Origin: Tubiluchus corallicola
Taxonomy: Eukaryota > Priapulida > Priapulimorpha > Priapulimorphida > Tubiluchidae
Assembly: GCA_030141605.1 (NCBI GenBank)
Contig: JAQGDQ010000033.1
Span: 987,214 to 1,051,213, forward strand
DNA: 64,000 nucleotides
Direction: 5' to 3'
Shown: one piece after another, positions 13,201 through 25,500 of the stretch
Numbering within the stretch: position 1 is the stretch's first letter
Layout of the letters: every line of letters starts with the position of its first letter
The notes under the pieces: generated by a model
The model's database searches: none
Told to the model about the DNA's origin: nothing
The model's input: only the letters and a program-made list of their open reading frames with translations
Translations under genes and position numbers: made by a program

Positions 13201-13795
13201 GCAACTTACTATCAGCAAAACGAAGCCTGGTTAGAATGGTCTCTGAAATCTTATATCTGATAACCAAACCTGGTTAGAATAGTCTATAAAATTCTTATAT
13301 CTGATACACATTTTATGTGTGTATAAATTAATACAATTGTAACTTTATTTTGATTTTACTGTCAAATCACAGGTATTCCTGAGCAAGAAGATATAACAGA
13401 TAAGTCCAGCTTGACAGTGGAAAACTCTCACGATGTTTTAGATGGATTGGAGATAGAGTCTTTTGTAGCACAACAACAGGACATCAATATTAACCAAGTG
13501 AGTATGCATCTGTGTTTAAAGGTGATTTTTGTTAAATTTTTTCGAACTTTGGTCTCTGCTGACTTTCATTTTAGCACATAGTGACCTATTAGTGTTTTAT
13601 GTATAATGTTTTTAACGTTTAATAATGTTATCACAATGTTGAAAGTTAACATTTATGGTAGTAGCTGTAATAACAATAAAAAACCATGATGATGATGATG
13701 ATGATGATGACAATAACACAATTCAATGATAATAACAGGACTTGCATACAAAAGAAGTGCTATTAGATGAATCAGCTGCGATAAACCAGTCCTGA
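7239..13795 (+). CDS. C2H2 zinc-finger protein with AT-hook (5' end not found)
   Basis: Exons: 7239-7340, 7882-8004, 8456-8599, 9495-9670, 10081-10209, 10520-10686, 11181-11300, 11943-12102, 12758-12887, 13373-13497, 13739-13795. All are GT-AG with matching phase and encode about 476 residues. The first exon begins mid-codon, so an upstream exon with the start is missing. The third exon encodes an AT-hook (RPGRPKK, 8470-8490). Then come eight C2H2 fingers in order, for example YKCEKCGYQ, YICPVCEYT, FTCEVCGKEF, HKCPVCDYRG and YKCGICDFYG. A ninth, CNTCSSSF, ends in one His and a possible Cys. Most fingers are spaced irregularly and several are split by introns, unlike tandem KRAB-type arrays. 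The C-terminus after the fingers is acidic with no known domain. It is most likely a nuclear DNA-binding regulator. I do not recognise a specific orthologue. Confidence 0.85.
11653..12048 (+). repeat. Tandem duplication, two 198-bp units, carrying a zinc-finger exon
   Basis: Unit 1 covers 11653-11850 and unit 2 covers 11851-12048. Both begin with CTTAGCTAACC and contain GTCAGTTA, TTAGACAAAG, a 3' splice site (AG at 11743-11744 and 11941-11942) and the start of a finger exon. The offset of 198 bases holds at the start of the unit and at the splice site. Only unit 2 continues into the rest of the exon and a 5' splice site. Confidence 0.85.
11745..11846 (+). pseudogene. Dead duplicate of a zinc-finger exon
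   Basis: This is the first copy of the exon whose working version begins at 11943. In the gene's reading frame it runs RHWDKK and then hits TAG at 11761-11763, where the working copy has a GAC codon (Asp). Downstream it still reads YKCGICDFYG. It has no 5' splice site, because the duplication junction cuts it off. Its own 3' splice site looks intact, so it could be included by mistake, which would truncate the protein. Confidence 0.85.
13688..13710. repeat. (GAT)n microsatellite
   Basis: A run of about eight GAT units lies in the last intron of the zinc-finger gene, 28 bases before the last exon. Confidence 0.9.
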
Positions 13796-14047
13796 AGCTT
13801 CGCATCAGCAGACGATATTGAGTAGCAACAAAACCTGCAGTTCTGCTATCTCCTGTTTTAAGCTACAGTTTTGCCAATTTGATTGTGACAGTGGTAACAT
13901 TATGTGATGGAAGGTGAGGTAGCAAAATAATTGCTATAAAAGTTACAGCATTTTTGTTATGCTGGACATTAATTTATGCTGTTTTTTATGTGACATTTGT
14001 TACTTGGAAGTAGTTAGTAATTGAAATTTTCCATCTTTCATACTATA

Positions 14048-14661
14048 GGTTTTACACGTCAAATGTAGACACAGGAAAGTTCAAATGTGACACATTTGAA
14101 CTACCTAAGTCTACATTTGAGTTACCAAAACACATTTGAATTATCGTATATACTTATGTACAAATCAAATTTTTGGGAGGCGATTTTAAGGTGAAATTTT
14201 TGTAAGTAAGGTTATACTTACGATATGTTTTTGGGAGATGTCGCTAAAGAGTCGTCTACAATACGAATATGTAAAGAAATGATCCTTCATTATACGCTGG
14301 ACTGAATGAATACTCATACTTTGATACTTCACATCAGAGAATGTTCTCATCTTGGCATTACTTCACAAAATTAACAAATATTACTGTAATTTACTTTAAT
14401 GTATGTGAAATTAAGTTAAAATTTATATATTACCGGTAAATAAACTAGCAACGGAGCACTCGATCAGAACATGGAAATCGCCATTGATGTTACTGAATAA
14501 AACTGCGACGTTTCAGGTATGGGTTTTTAGTTTTAAGTGAGAAATCAGCGACTGAAATGTTACGACGGATCCTGGCCGCGATATCCTAGAGTTAAAGGCA
14601 TTACAAACAATTATGTGCGATGAAAGGTCAGATTGTATTATCATGGATTGCATTGAGGGCA

Positions 14662-14697
<36 letters not shown>

Positions 14698-14972
14698 CGG
14701 TAGGTATAATATACTCGGCCAGGCACTTGCATGTATCTTACACACTAACACAATAGGTTATTGATTTATTACTCGACCATTGTTGACATCATTCACTCTG
14801 GAAGATCTTAATATTTTAAGGTCGACTTGTACACAGGTAATATATATCATGATGCGATTTTTGGTCTTAAAATGCACATCGACTTATACATAAGGTTGAC
14901 TCGTACACACGTATATACGGTACCTAAATCTATGTTTGAGTTAACGTAGGTCTACATTTGACATGTAAAACC
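14048..14972. mobile_element. Inverted-repeat element, probable non-autonomous DNA transposon
   Basis: The left end GGTTTTACACGTCAAATGTAG matches, inverted, the right end CTACATTTGACATGTAAAACC; the repeat is 21-23 bases with one mismatch. The flanks read TATA or TA on both sides, which suits a TA target duplication, but that is weak evidence in AT-rich DNA. Inside, TACATTTGAGTT is repeated and short motifs such as CGTATATAC recur near both ends. There is no transposase frame. The superfamily is not assigned; a TA duplication would suit mariner-like elements. Confidence 0.65.
14665..14693. repeat. (AT)n microsatellite
   Basis: An uninterrupted AT run inside the inverted-repeat element. Confidence 0.9.
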
Positions 14973-16043
14973 TATATATAAATAAATTTTTGCACATAGC
15001 ACCATTTTTTTCTTTTTGGTTTTGTGTAGAATTTGAAAGTGATATTGCCAGAGCATTTTATGAAACTTTGGAAGTATTAATGCTACTGTTACTATTCAAA
15101 ATGAAGGTATGTGCTAAGAAAGCTAAGCAAGTGGTTTAGGGACATCTATAATTATAGGATCCTTCTATGAGATATAGGGAGTAAATATATTTTTTTTGTA
15201 AATAATAACATAATCAACCTAAATCTGGTTTTTCAACTATTAAATAATAATAAAAGCAAATATTTTTGTTAACAATAAAATGATCTATTTAATTTTGCAG
15301 ATACTGTTTAGTTTCAACTTCAAGGTTTACACACAAAAAAATTATACCACTGACATGTAATACATTTTGCGTTGATAAAATCTATACTATAGTGAAGAAA
15401 GTTCTGGCATGTACAGGATTCATGAATAAAATGCGATGTTGGCTTATTAATGGCTGTTCTTAATTCTATATGCTATGGAAGTCTCAAACTGAAGATGCTT
15501 TGACAATTCATCCACATTTTTGGACAAATACACAAAATATTAGAATGTTCATCAGTTATTTGGGATGTCTTATAATCAATAAGACAGATGATTTTTCTTC
15601 TGAATATCAATATGGATGTCTTTGTCTTGACTGTTTCATTTGCTTGATGATTACCAATTGTAAATAAATTTTTCAATTGTTAGTTACAGACTGAAGTTTG
15701 AGGTTTGAAACACAACGTTTATGTTATTATGGCTATTTTCAATCAGTGAGTACCGCCAAATAGTATATGAGTCTTATTATCAGTTATTATCATTGCAGCA
15801 ATGGTCCTCCTGCTGAATGCTGGCTGCCATCTTACACGTACCAAATTTTATAAAAATAACGTTAACGGCAAATTACATTAAGTCCATTTTCATGGTAAAA
15901 ATTGATTTTGTCTTGGCATGAAAAGACTAGCACACAACAATGATCACAGATGAAAAGCAATGCTGAATAAAAGCTCGATTTATCTACACTATCTAATACA
16001 TTTGTACCAGCACACTCAATGTCTCTTTCTTTTTTCAGGATAA

Positions 16044-19000
16044 TTATGTTATCACTTTTTTTATTCTGTTCAACTGCATTATGCTAGGAGACTCTGGGCA
16101 CAGAAGCAGGGCTCCTTCGAGAATTTCTCTGATTTGTTCATTTAGAGGCTCCTCTTCGTGATGTACAACTATCCATGTATCACCTGCAAAATCATTGATT
16201 CGTTTTCACATTATATTATCATCAAAGGAGAACCAAGATATTGAATCTGTACTTCATATTAACATATACCTAAACTGAAGTGAAACGATGTGTATATTCT
16301 TTGTAAAATTGATAAAAAAATGTGGGTTGGTGGTTAAACAATTAACATTCATTAATATTAACATAAAAATTATAAATTGCAATAATTGAGTGTAAGAAAT
16401 TATATTTACACACTTTGCACATTTGAAATTTGTGAGTAAAGTAATAACAAATATGGTTGAACTTAGAAAATGTGAAGTTAACTGGTGTGAATTTATATAA
16501 TATGGGTGAGCAGCGACGAATAACTGAGTGGTCACTGTGTGTGCTTGGTTATAAAGTTAGGTAACAGCAATCCTGGATATGAGCTATACAGTATACGTAG
16601 ATATACATCATGATTTTAGCATAGCTAAGACAATGCCAGTTAGCAGAGAATTGAATTGTACAAAACAGAAATTTTATTCTCAGACTATACAAAATTACGA
16701 TGTATAAAGATAAGCATTATGTCTATCAAGTAACTTTTCTAACAACAACCACAGCAATACTTATTCTTTGAAAATTTGGTAAATAGGTCATCAAAATCTG
16801 TTAATCGTGGTTGAGTAATTGAGATACTCTAACCATCTATGTGACTGTTTCATATCTGTCTAGGACTGTAACTTTTCTTAAAAATCATTTTTATGAAAAG
16901 TGTATAAAGAAGAAGTAAAAACAATTCCCTAATTTTAATTACTTGCCTGCTTTGATATAATTGCCAACAGAGGCCTGTAGTTTTATCCCTACCGCCTTGT
17001 TGATTTCTTCATCTGGTTTTGTGCGTCCAGCTCCCAAAATGAGGCAAGCCTGTGCCACAGCCATAGCATCTGTACCATGTATATAACCTGTGCACATAAG
17101 ATCTTTCAGCATTACACATGCACTGATTTAACTTGTCCACCCTTGCTAGAAATATTTTATCAAGCTTCTCTTTCAGCAGGTGGTGCTAAATAATATGCCG
17201 ATAATGTTATGGTAAATGGAATAATTTTACTCTGGTGCTTTTAACTTTTTTTAAATTTGATGTATTATTTAATTATTTATTACTTATTATTTATTAATTA
17301 TTTATTAATTACTTAATTATTTTCTGTATGGTTATATTTTGTTTACTTGATCATTATACGTAGAATACTGATTACCTGATTGAGTAGATTTTAAATCAGT
17401 AGTGAAATTGGCTTCACGGAATATTTTTGCAAAATTGGCATCTTTGTCACATAGCTTTCTAGCAGTTTGTTTTGTTACCTGAAAATGATTTAATTTCATT
17501 ATGTATTTTATGAAAGTGGAAACAAACCACTAGTTATTGCTCTATAATAGACTGATATCATTGGCTGTAACTTACGGCCTATGATATCGGTTTCTCTCAA
17601 TTTCTGTCGTAAACTGATTGACTGGCTAATTGACTAGCTGACTAACTCAGCTTAACTAGTTATTTTAATCCTAAATGTAGTAGCTGTTGTAATAACTCTT
17701 TATATCTCCAGATAAGAGTTTCCAAGTCCGAAAAAATATCCATGAAGGTGTTAACAAGTATCAATAGCTTATAGAATACTCACATAAGATAGTGGCATGT
17801 AGGACATGTACAATCTATGGAGCACGCATTGATCTGCGTTTGCCTAAAACATATACTGCTCCAAAATATACAATGTAATAAGGTAGACTTTGTGATTTAT
17901 TTTCTCCGCGTTTGAGGTCGTTAAAAACTCTGCCATAAACACTGATAACAGAATACAACCCAACACTTATTAGCACTACATTGGGCGTACTTATTACCTG
18001 TTACTTGGAAACGTGTCGCTCCAAGAAAGGAATAACTTTCCTTGCAATTTTAGTACTTTGTAGAGTATTTCATAGTTTGAATCTTACGAATATTGTAATA
18101 AACTTACTCCTTGTTGTACACACATTTCCTCAAACTTTTTCAATGCGGAGCCATCTTTGAGTGATTTGGCAATTGCCTTGCGACCTTCTTCTGTAGAGGA
18201 AAATTTTCCAGCTAGGTGTAGCAACTCGCCACCTACAGTAAAAAGTTTCATTAGAAAAAGTGACTTGGTGGAATAATATTTCATTTTTTATTTATATTTT
18301 AATGCAGTAAAGAAATGTACAGCATCTGTATCAAGCTGCTCGTGCTCTAACTTTACCTTGAAATGCGCATACACGTTATGCAATATCACACTGTACACAA
18401 TCTGCAGGCGAAATAAAATTTTCTAAACATACTTCATTTTTCTGAGTAAACAAGTTGATGTTTTTTTATTGTAAGGCTGACGGTGCACTAGCCTATAATT
18501 ATAATGTTTCCATTTTTTGTCAATATAGACGTCATGTCTTGCATAATACATTATTACTAGCACTGTTTACAATGTGGGTGTCACCATCTACTAATTTATT
18601 ATTGAACTAAAAGAAGCTAGTTTACCTTTAAATAGTGATGTGTTAGCGGAAGCCTAATCAGCATGTATAATAAGCAGTTGCTAAATGTTTGTAATTGGCT
18701 ATAACAGGCAAGATGTAATTTTTCTGTTTTAATATGTATACGAGTTTATGAATTTTTTTTTATAAATTAATCCATATCCAACCCGCAATGAATAGTACAA
18801 GAGTGCCAATCAGTTACTGTCAATACAGCAAAGATAGTAGTAATTGTTAACTCGGCACATTAAGAAATCCTCATTACTTATTCTCATTTTACCTGTATTA
18901 ACTAACACGACCGCTTGATCTGTGTTTACGGATGTGGGTCTTAATCATTTAATTATAACTAAAACATCAACTCTGCATGTCCTTTAATAGTAGCCATACT

Positions 19001-20737
19001 ACTATCATACTGATAAACTTATAACACTATTACTACTACAGTTTTCATGCTACTACTTTTATACCGACCGCCCCAAACAAGGGCAGTGGCTGTTCAAAAT
19101 GATGGGGATACAATTAAAAGGTAAGAATTTGAAATGTGTTAGTGACGGCAAGTATTTTGTTGATGTTCTTCTTTAAGCACATGAGGTTACAATAAGCACA
19201 GAAACTGTCTGATAAAGAATTCCATAGATACCAAACGAAAAAATGGCTAAAGATACTCCTGTCCTTATAGGAATGTCCAAAGTAAAATTAGGAGAAACAG
19301 AAACAAAACGAATACTTAGGACAAAGTCCCTACATAATCTACTAAAGCTTATGCAGTGTTTCTTTGTTGAATAATTGATATATTTATTGTAAATAATGCA
19401 GTTTTGATAGTAAATTTATGATAGTACCCAGGTTGACCACCAGGTCTTCCAGGTCGACCGGACCTTGTCCCTGTAAGCATTGTATTGATTCAATAACTTC
19501 CAGTGAATGTCCAACATTGTTGCCTATGGGCCAGTTCATGTCTGTTATGAGAGCAGCCGTTTTTATGCCCAAACTTTTGCTTGCTTCAACCTGTCACACA
19601 CGTAATTAAAAATCTGAGAACGTCAGAAAAGCAATCTGCCAATTACAATCTGGTATATTCGACCACCAAAGATTGAACGAACTTGCAATTATTAAATTCC
19701 CTGTAAGGATTGTATTAGGACCTATCGTGATCACTGATATATAGTATAGTCTAGCGATCATGACGTTCATCTTGTAAGCAAAATATCCCTGGTTCAAATC
19801 CAGGCTCTGTTCCGTTTTTTTTTTCACGTTTTCTCTCTTTTTGAAAAATGTTTGAGAATTTAATAATTGTGGGTTCATTTAATCGTTAATAATTACTTTG
19901 AAATTAAGAAGTTGATTATTACTTAATTCGACCACAAAATTACTCATTTAAAACGTTTCCATGTTAAATTTCACAATTACTTCTCATTAATTTGTTCAGT
20001 CCGCATATTTTATTTTATTATTACTCATATACTTTTTAGCATGATATTATTTCTTGAAACAGGTTTTAAACGAGTAAAAGGTGCGAGTGATCACTTTCAG
20101 GTGCGAATAGGGCAAAAATGTGGACTAATGTGACACACGACGCCATGACCAGCTGAAGGTTACTCTGTCTTTTGATCTTTAGCAGTTGTGCATACATAGT
20201 TGTAAAATCTATTGAGTGAAGATCTAATTGGAGCACGGATTTCTACCCGCTCGTTTTGGACAATTGTGCTGGAATCCATGTCTATGTTCTAGCTATGCTA
20301 CGCCGTGACTTTTGACGTATTACTAAAAATTCTTTAATCCCTCTGCTCGATATGGGGCCACAACGTTTGGTGGAACGTGGAGCCTAGCTTTGCGTATTGC
20401 ATGATAATTAAATGGCATTTTCATTGAAGAAAAAATTTTGACAGGACACCAACAACCAAAAAATATTGGATTAGCGAGTATTACTGGCCTTTGGTACACT
20501 AGGTCTTGTGATACATCAAATGAAAGCTCGCGGTGTGGCTAGTCGAACTGTGTCATTTATTAACGTCATTTGAAAGGCCTGAACACCGGCAACAAAAAGT
20601 ACAGTACATTTGTCATTGGTACTAGGCTATTACCTTAGAACGCAAATTGTTTGTGGTGTGTTAGCAGCAGTTGCCAAAATGTCAAATAATAATATGAGAT
20701 TGTCAAAGGCAGTAATATGAGTTCTTGCACTTCGTTA

Positions 20738-20794
<57 letters not shown>

Positions 20795-22534
20795 ATTTCT
20801 AGGAATCAGAATACTTACCATCCAGGGTATAATTCGATTATCATTTGCTTGTAACACTTATTAGTCTGACACTACGAATTTGACAGTGCTAGCGGGGAAT
20901 TATAAAAGCAGTTATTATTGTGCACTAAGTGTACACGGCACTTGAAGTTGCCGGTCAGTTACAACATGATAATCAAGCTTGCTATAGTGGATGCTATATC
21001 ATGTTCCATATACGCCAAACCACTGTTTAAATTGTTTTAGAACTGAGTCAGCTTGTAACTGTTAAGGTCTGCATGAGCTCTGTTACTTATAATTCATCTA
21101 CCTATTAGATAAACAGCCTACATTAGGATACACTACGATTCAGGTAACCTAGTTTTGTTATACAGGTATATGTTTACCCAAGGTTTTTCTTCTCTTCCTA
21201 TAATATTCAACTCTATTATCTGTGCAAATATATATGTAGCGTTTTTATTTTAACATTAAAATAACGTAAAATCTGTTAATTTACAATTTGCAAATGAAAG
21301 CATGTATTAATTACAACTACTTTCGGAAACTTCGTATGTAAAAAAGAATATATAAGCAACTGTCAATAACATCTTATCTCACATTAAAATAGTGTGCTAT
21401 ATAAAAATCATATATTGCGAACTCATAATATAACAATGAAGGGTAGAGTAAATAATTACCATTGTTATAGCCAAATTTGTTGCTTCCTCTTCTTTCTTCA
21501 TAAATGCGCCTTTACCAAATTTACAATCAAGAATTAAAGCAGCTGGTGATTCCGCTGCTTTCTTCGAAATAATTGACGCTAGAATTAAAATACTTAATTT
21601 TGTCAAAAATGCAGATTTTAAGCTATAGATTAAATATTTATTAATGGATGTGTACAGTCTTCTGTGCATAGTTTTCTGTTTTAAAAAACCTATTAACGCT
21701 ACACGTAATAACAGTAATTATAGTGGTCTGCGTCAAATACAGATTGTAGACAACAATGCGTATAGTTTTTTGCACACAAGACCATGGGCGCACTGAAGTT
21801 GAGTTACTACAGGCCTAGTTATGTAATTACTATATTTTTTATAGATTCTTGTATAAAAGTGTAATTGTTTTCTTGAAGTAACACTCTCAACATTTACTGT
21901 GATGAATATGTTAAGACTTCAAAATTTTGTCAACATGCAGATAGTGAATTTTTATCTCACATGGTCTTTTTTACAAAAGCTCTTCAGCAATAAAAAACCA
22001 ATCTGAAAATAGTTGAGCTATCTCAGTTCCATTTAACGTAACGTGATGCGTTGGTTGCACAAAGTTTTATTAAAACCTTTTTTTGACGCTTGACTTGTGA
22101 TTCGTAAAACACATAAGCACAATACAAAAATAACGATTGTAGATAGAGGTTTTTTTTTAAATTCACTGAACTATTAGGGAATATCTTCAAAAATTGTTTA
22201 TAGACTATATAGTCGCCTACACTTATTACTGTAATTACTAGTATTCTGAAGTATTCTATATATAGTGACCGCACAAAATTTAATAATTATATGTACTGTA
22301 CAAGGAAGTCGGGGAAATATGAATCACAGGGAAACTTTACCCTCTAATTTTACGTAAACATTATGTAATTTCACCAGTATTTCAGAAAGTTTCTTGCAAC
22401 AACTGTTTCATGATATGCATATATAATCTTAGTCTCTTAATATGTTATCGAATAAACACTTACTTCCTTAAGCACAAAAACAGAAAAACACACGAATATA
22501 CACAAAACTTTTTAAAGCTAGCCTCATTTTTAGT

Positions 22535-22580
<46 letters not shown>

Positions 22581-25500
22581 ATGTAGTTTATTTTTAAAAG
22601 CGCACTCAATTTCACGATAAAATTAAAGGAGATAAAAATTACACAATCAATCGCAATAAAAATAATTATGCGGTTCAGTTACAATTTGAAAGAAATAGCT
22701 ACGTATAAACTGATAAACCTGAATAAAAATTCACAGTTACAGTTTACAGTAAAACAATTTACGCCATACGTACTGTTAAAAGACTGCTATTTCTCATCGA
22801 GGGAACATGTATGTTATTCCGAAGTGCCAAGACACTGTTGTCATTTCAGTGTTATTTTAGAGGAATATTCTCGGTTTCATACGAGTAACAATACTTTCTG
22901 ATTTCGCTATTTAACAAAATAGTATACTAATCGTTGAGTGCTGGATTTCGGCTTGCAGTATGCCTCAAGTCGCAGTGTTTCAATTTACCCCGACTTCCCC
23001 TATAATTATTATGTATAACTTCATGCTTTTAACCAGCGCATGCTTACACATATAGCGTTTGCAAAACTGTATAATTACATCAACTGCAAAAAATTAGATG
23101 CACAGCAACTTAATAATTATATACATGCAATAAGAGGCAAGCTTTCTGTTGTTCCGGTGACGTCTCGTCTGGAATACAACACTTGATCAGCTGATGCAAT
23201 TGTGCTACTTTGGCCGGTCATGCATATGCCTACACGTTCTACCAATGTCCTGAAGCACACAACAAATTTACATTATCTAGCATAAGCCGTATGTAAAACT
23301 CTCACCAGCATAAAAAACGATTCAACAGTAATTACTGGAGATACGTTAAGTTTAGTTAATATTAAGAAAAATATTTTTTGCCAACTACCAAAACTTTCAT
23401 CGTCCCACATTATATGTTTCTGACCAGCGAATGTATGTTAATAATGTTATGACTGTTGAACTGATGCCACGTTGATTGCTTTCTGCTTTACGCTGCTCAG
23501 AAAAATCTTGTAGATTTAATGAGCGCACCGAGTTCTTTTGCGAATGGGTTGGAATTTTTATTAATCACTTTGGCTTTCTTGTCGTTAATGCTTGTGTAGC
23601 ATGTTGCCTCTATAGTAATGGCACTAATGGATAGCTAGATTACGCTAGCCTAATTATTTTATTTTTTGCGCACTAGCCAGACCCAGCCCAGAAGTTAGCA
23701 TTCAGCAGCGTAACTATGATTCTGACACGCAAGCTCATTCATTGGCCCCTATTGTTGAAAGTTAAAATTTTGCGACCTACGGATACACTACGATTTTTAA
23801 AATTAGTTGTAAAACTGTCACAACATACTTTAACATGATAAACATAAACAGACAAATGCCTACTCATTACTTTGGTGGCCTTGGCAGCTCTTCGCGTTAA
23901 GACAGGGCTTATACGTGAGCCCCCCCCCTGCAACTGCAGGGCCTGTGGAGGTGTAGTTACGCCACTGTTAGCAAGTAATAATGAAAAGTTAACCCACTCC
24001 AACTATGACTCTGAAGAGGAAAAAGCAACTGTTTAAATTCAAGTACAAGTTGCCAATAACCGTTAAAGGCCACGACTACAGCACTACAACATTTTGTTCA
24101 TTATTATCTCGCGGCGTACATTGTCTCAAACACTGCACCGCTTGGTTTGTAGTTTTCAAAATCCTTTGAAACAAAATCTCATTTTAAGACAAAATGGTCA
24201 AACTTAAAGTAAGAGAAAGCCTGAAAGTAAATTTTGCTGGCCATGAGTGTACTAATGAAACAATTTAGGCTGGAGATGCAAAAATTATCTGTAAAGTGTA
24301 AAAAAGAAGAGAAAAAACAGGGCGACTTCCTAGTCGGCACAATTTTTGACTGCAGTATGTTAATTCTGTTTCCGGAAATGCGTAGGTTTTGTCACTCAAT
24401 TTGTTCGTTATACTGAGATTACTCTGAGCTTGTTATTTTCAGAAACGAATTTGTCAACGACTCGCAAAAACGAGAAGTTTTCTTGCGGAATGTTAATTAC
24501 TGAATCCTAATAACTAACACTCCTAGAAGCATCAAAAATGCGATTTTAATGAAAAACCAGTGCACTTAATCATGAATTCACTGAGAGCTAAAAATACGTG
24601 CATAAATATAAAATTTCTTGCGCGCGTTGAGGTAAACATATCTTTATTTGTGACACGCAATCTTTAACCAATTTTATGTACATCATTTGAGTCGAAAAAT
24701 TTCCCTTAAGTTAAGATAGACCAGCCTGGTAACCGATCACAAGTCTGGTAAAGTGAACGAACTATAACCGAATGTTGCTACTGCCTTTCGAGTTTAAAGT
24801 TTTAAAAAATGCTTTCATAAAATTAATAAATTTTTCGACAAATCTATAACCTCTTCTCTAAATATAAGTCTATCCGGTTGACTCGTTTATAAAGTAGTTA
24901 TTCGACAGTTAAACAGTTTAATGTACAGAATCAACAATCCTAAGAAGGGACATTTGGAGAAGTGGGTCGAACTGGAACAAGATGTCATAATGCAAACGTG
25001 CTTTAGGCGGCCTTCAAGGGTAATTTCTAGGGTATACCAGTTTTTTGTGCTTATTAAATCAACGAGATCTCAAAACTTGAAAAGCATTGTTTTTCCGTTT
25101 ATAAATGATTACTTCTTCATAACTTAAATATCAGCTTAGAAGTTGATAGCCCAAAACTGTGATCTTACTAAAAAGAAAACTTGGTGTTCAAAATGGAGAG
25201 TATTAACGAGTGTTAAAACCCTTTATTAACTTTATACTTATGTAAAGCCGTTTGATTTATTTTGCTTGGCAATCCTGAACTTGAATTGGGGAACTGTGTT
25301 AAGAACCAAGACGGGAAGAGTGGTCGAAATGGGAAAAGAGGGTTACGTCCATTAGGAAAAAGACAACGGACTGTGCAAGGCAGCTGACAGAGCAAGAGAC
25401 CAACGAGTATTTTAATACAACTCAATTTCAAACTTTAATGTTGACATCAGTGATTGGATTCCGAGACTTACAAAATGATTAAACGAATAAAGTGTATGTA

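Larger units (their letters stand above)
13796..16043. other. Convergent intergenic region between the zinc-finger gene and TYMP
   Basis: The two genes end towards each other here. The region holds both 3' UTRs and the inverted-repeat element at 14048-14972. No protein or RNA gene is recognised. No AATAAA lies close behind the zinc-finger stop codon. Confidence 0.5.
19591..21459 (-). other. TYMP intron 5
   Basis: It holds the tRNA-like relic at 19734-19811 and the ATT microsatellite near 20738. Otherwise I see no coding or structured sequence. Confidence 0.6.
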
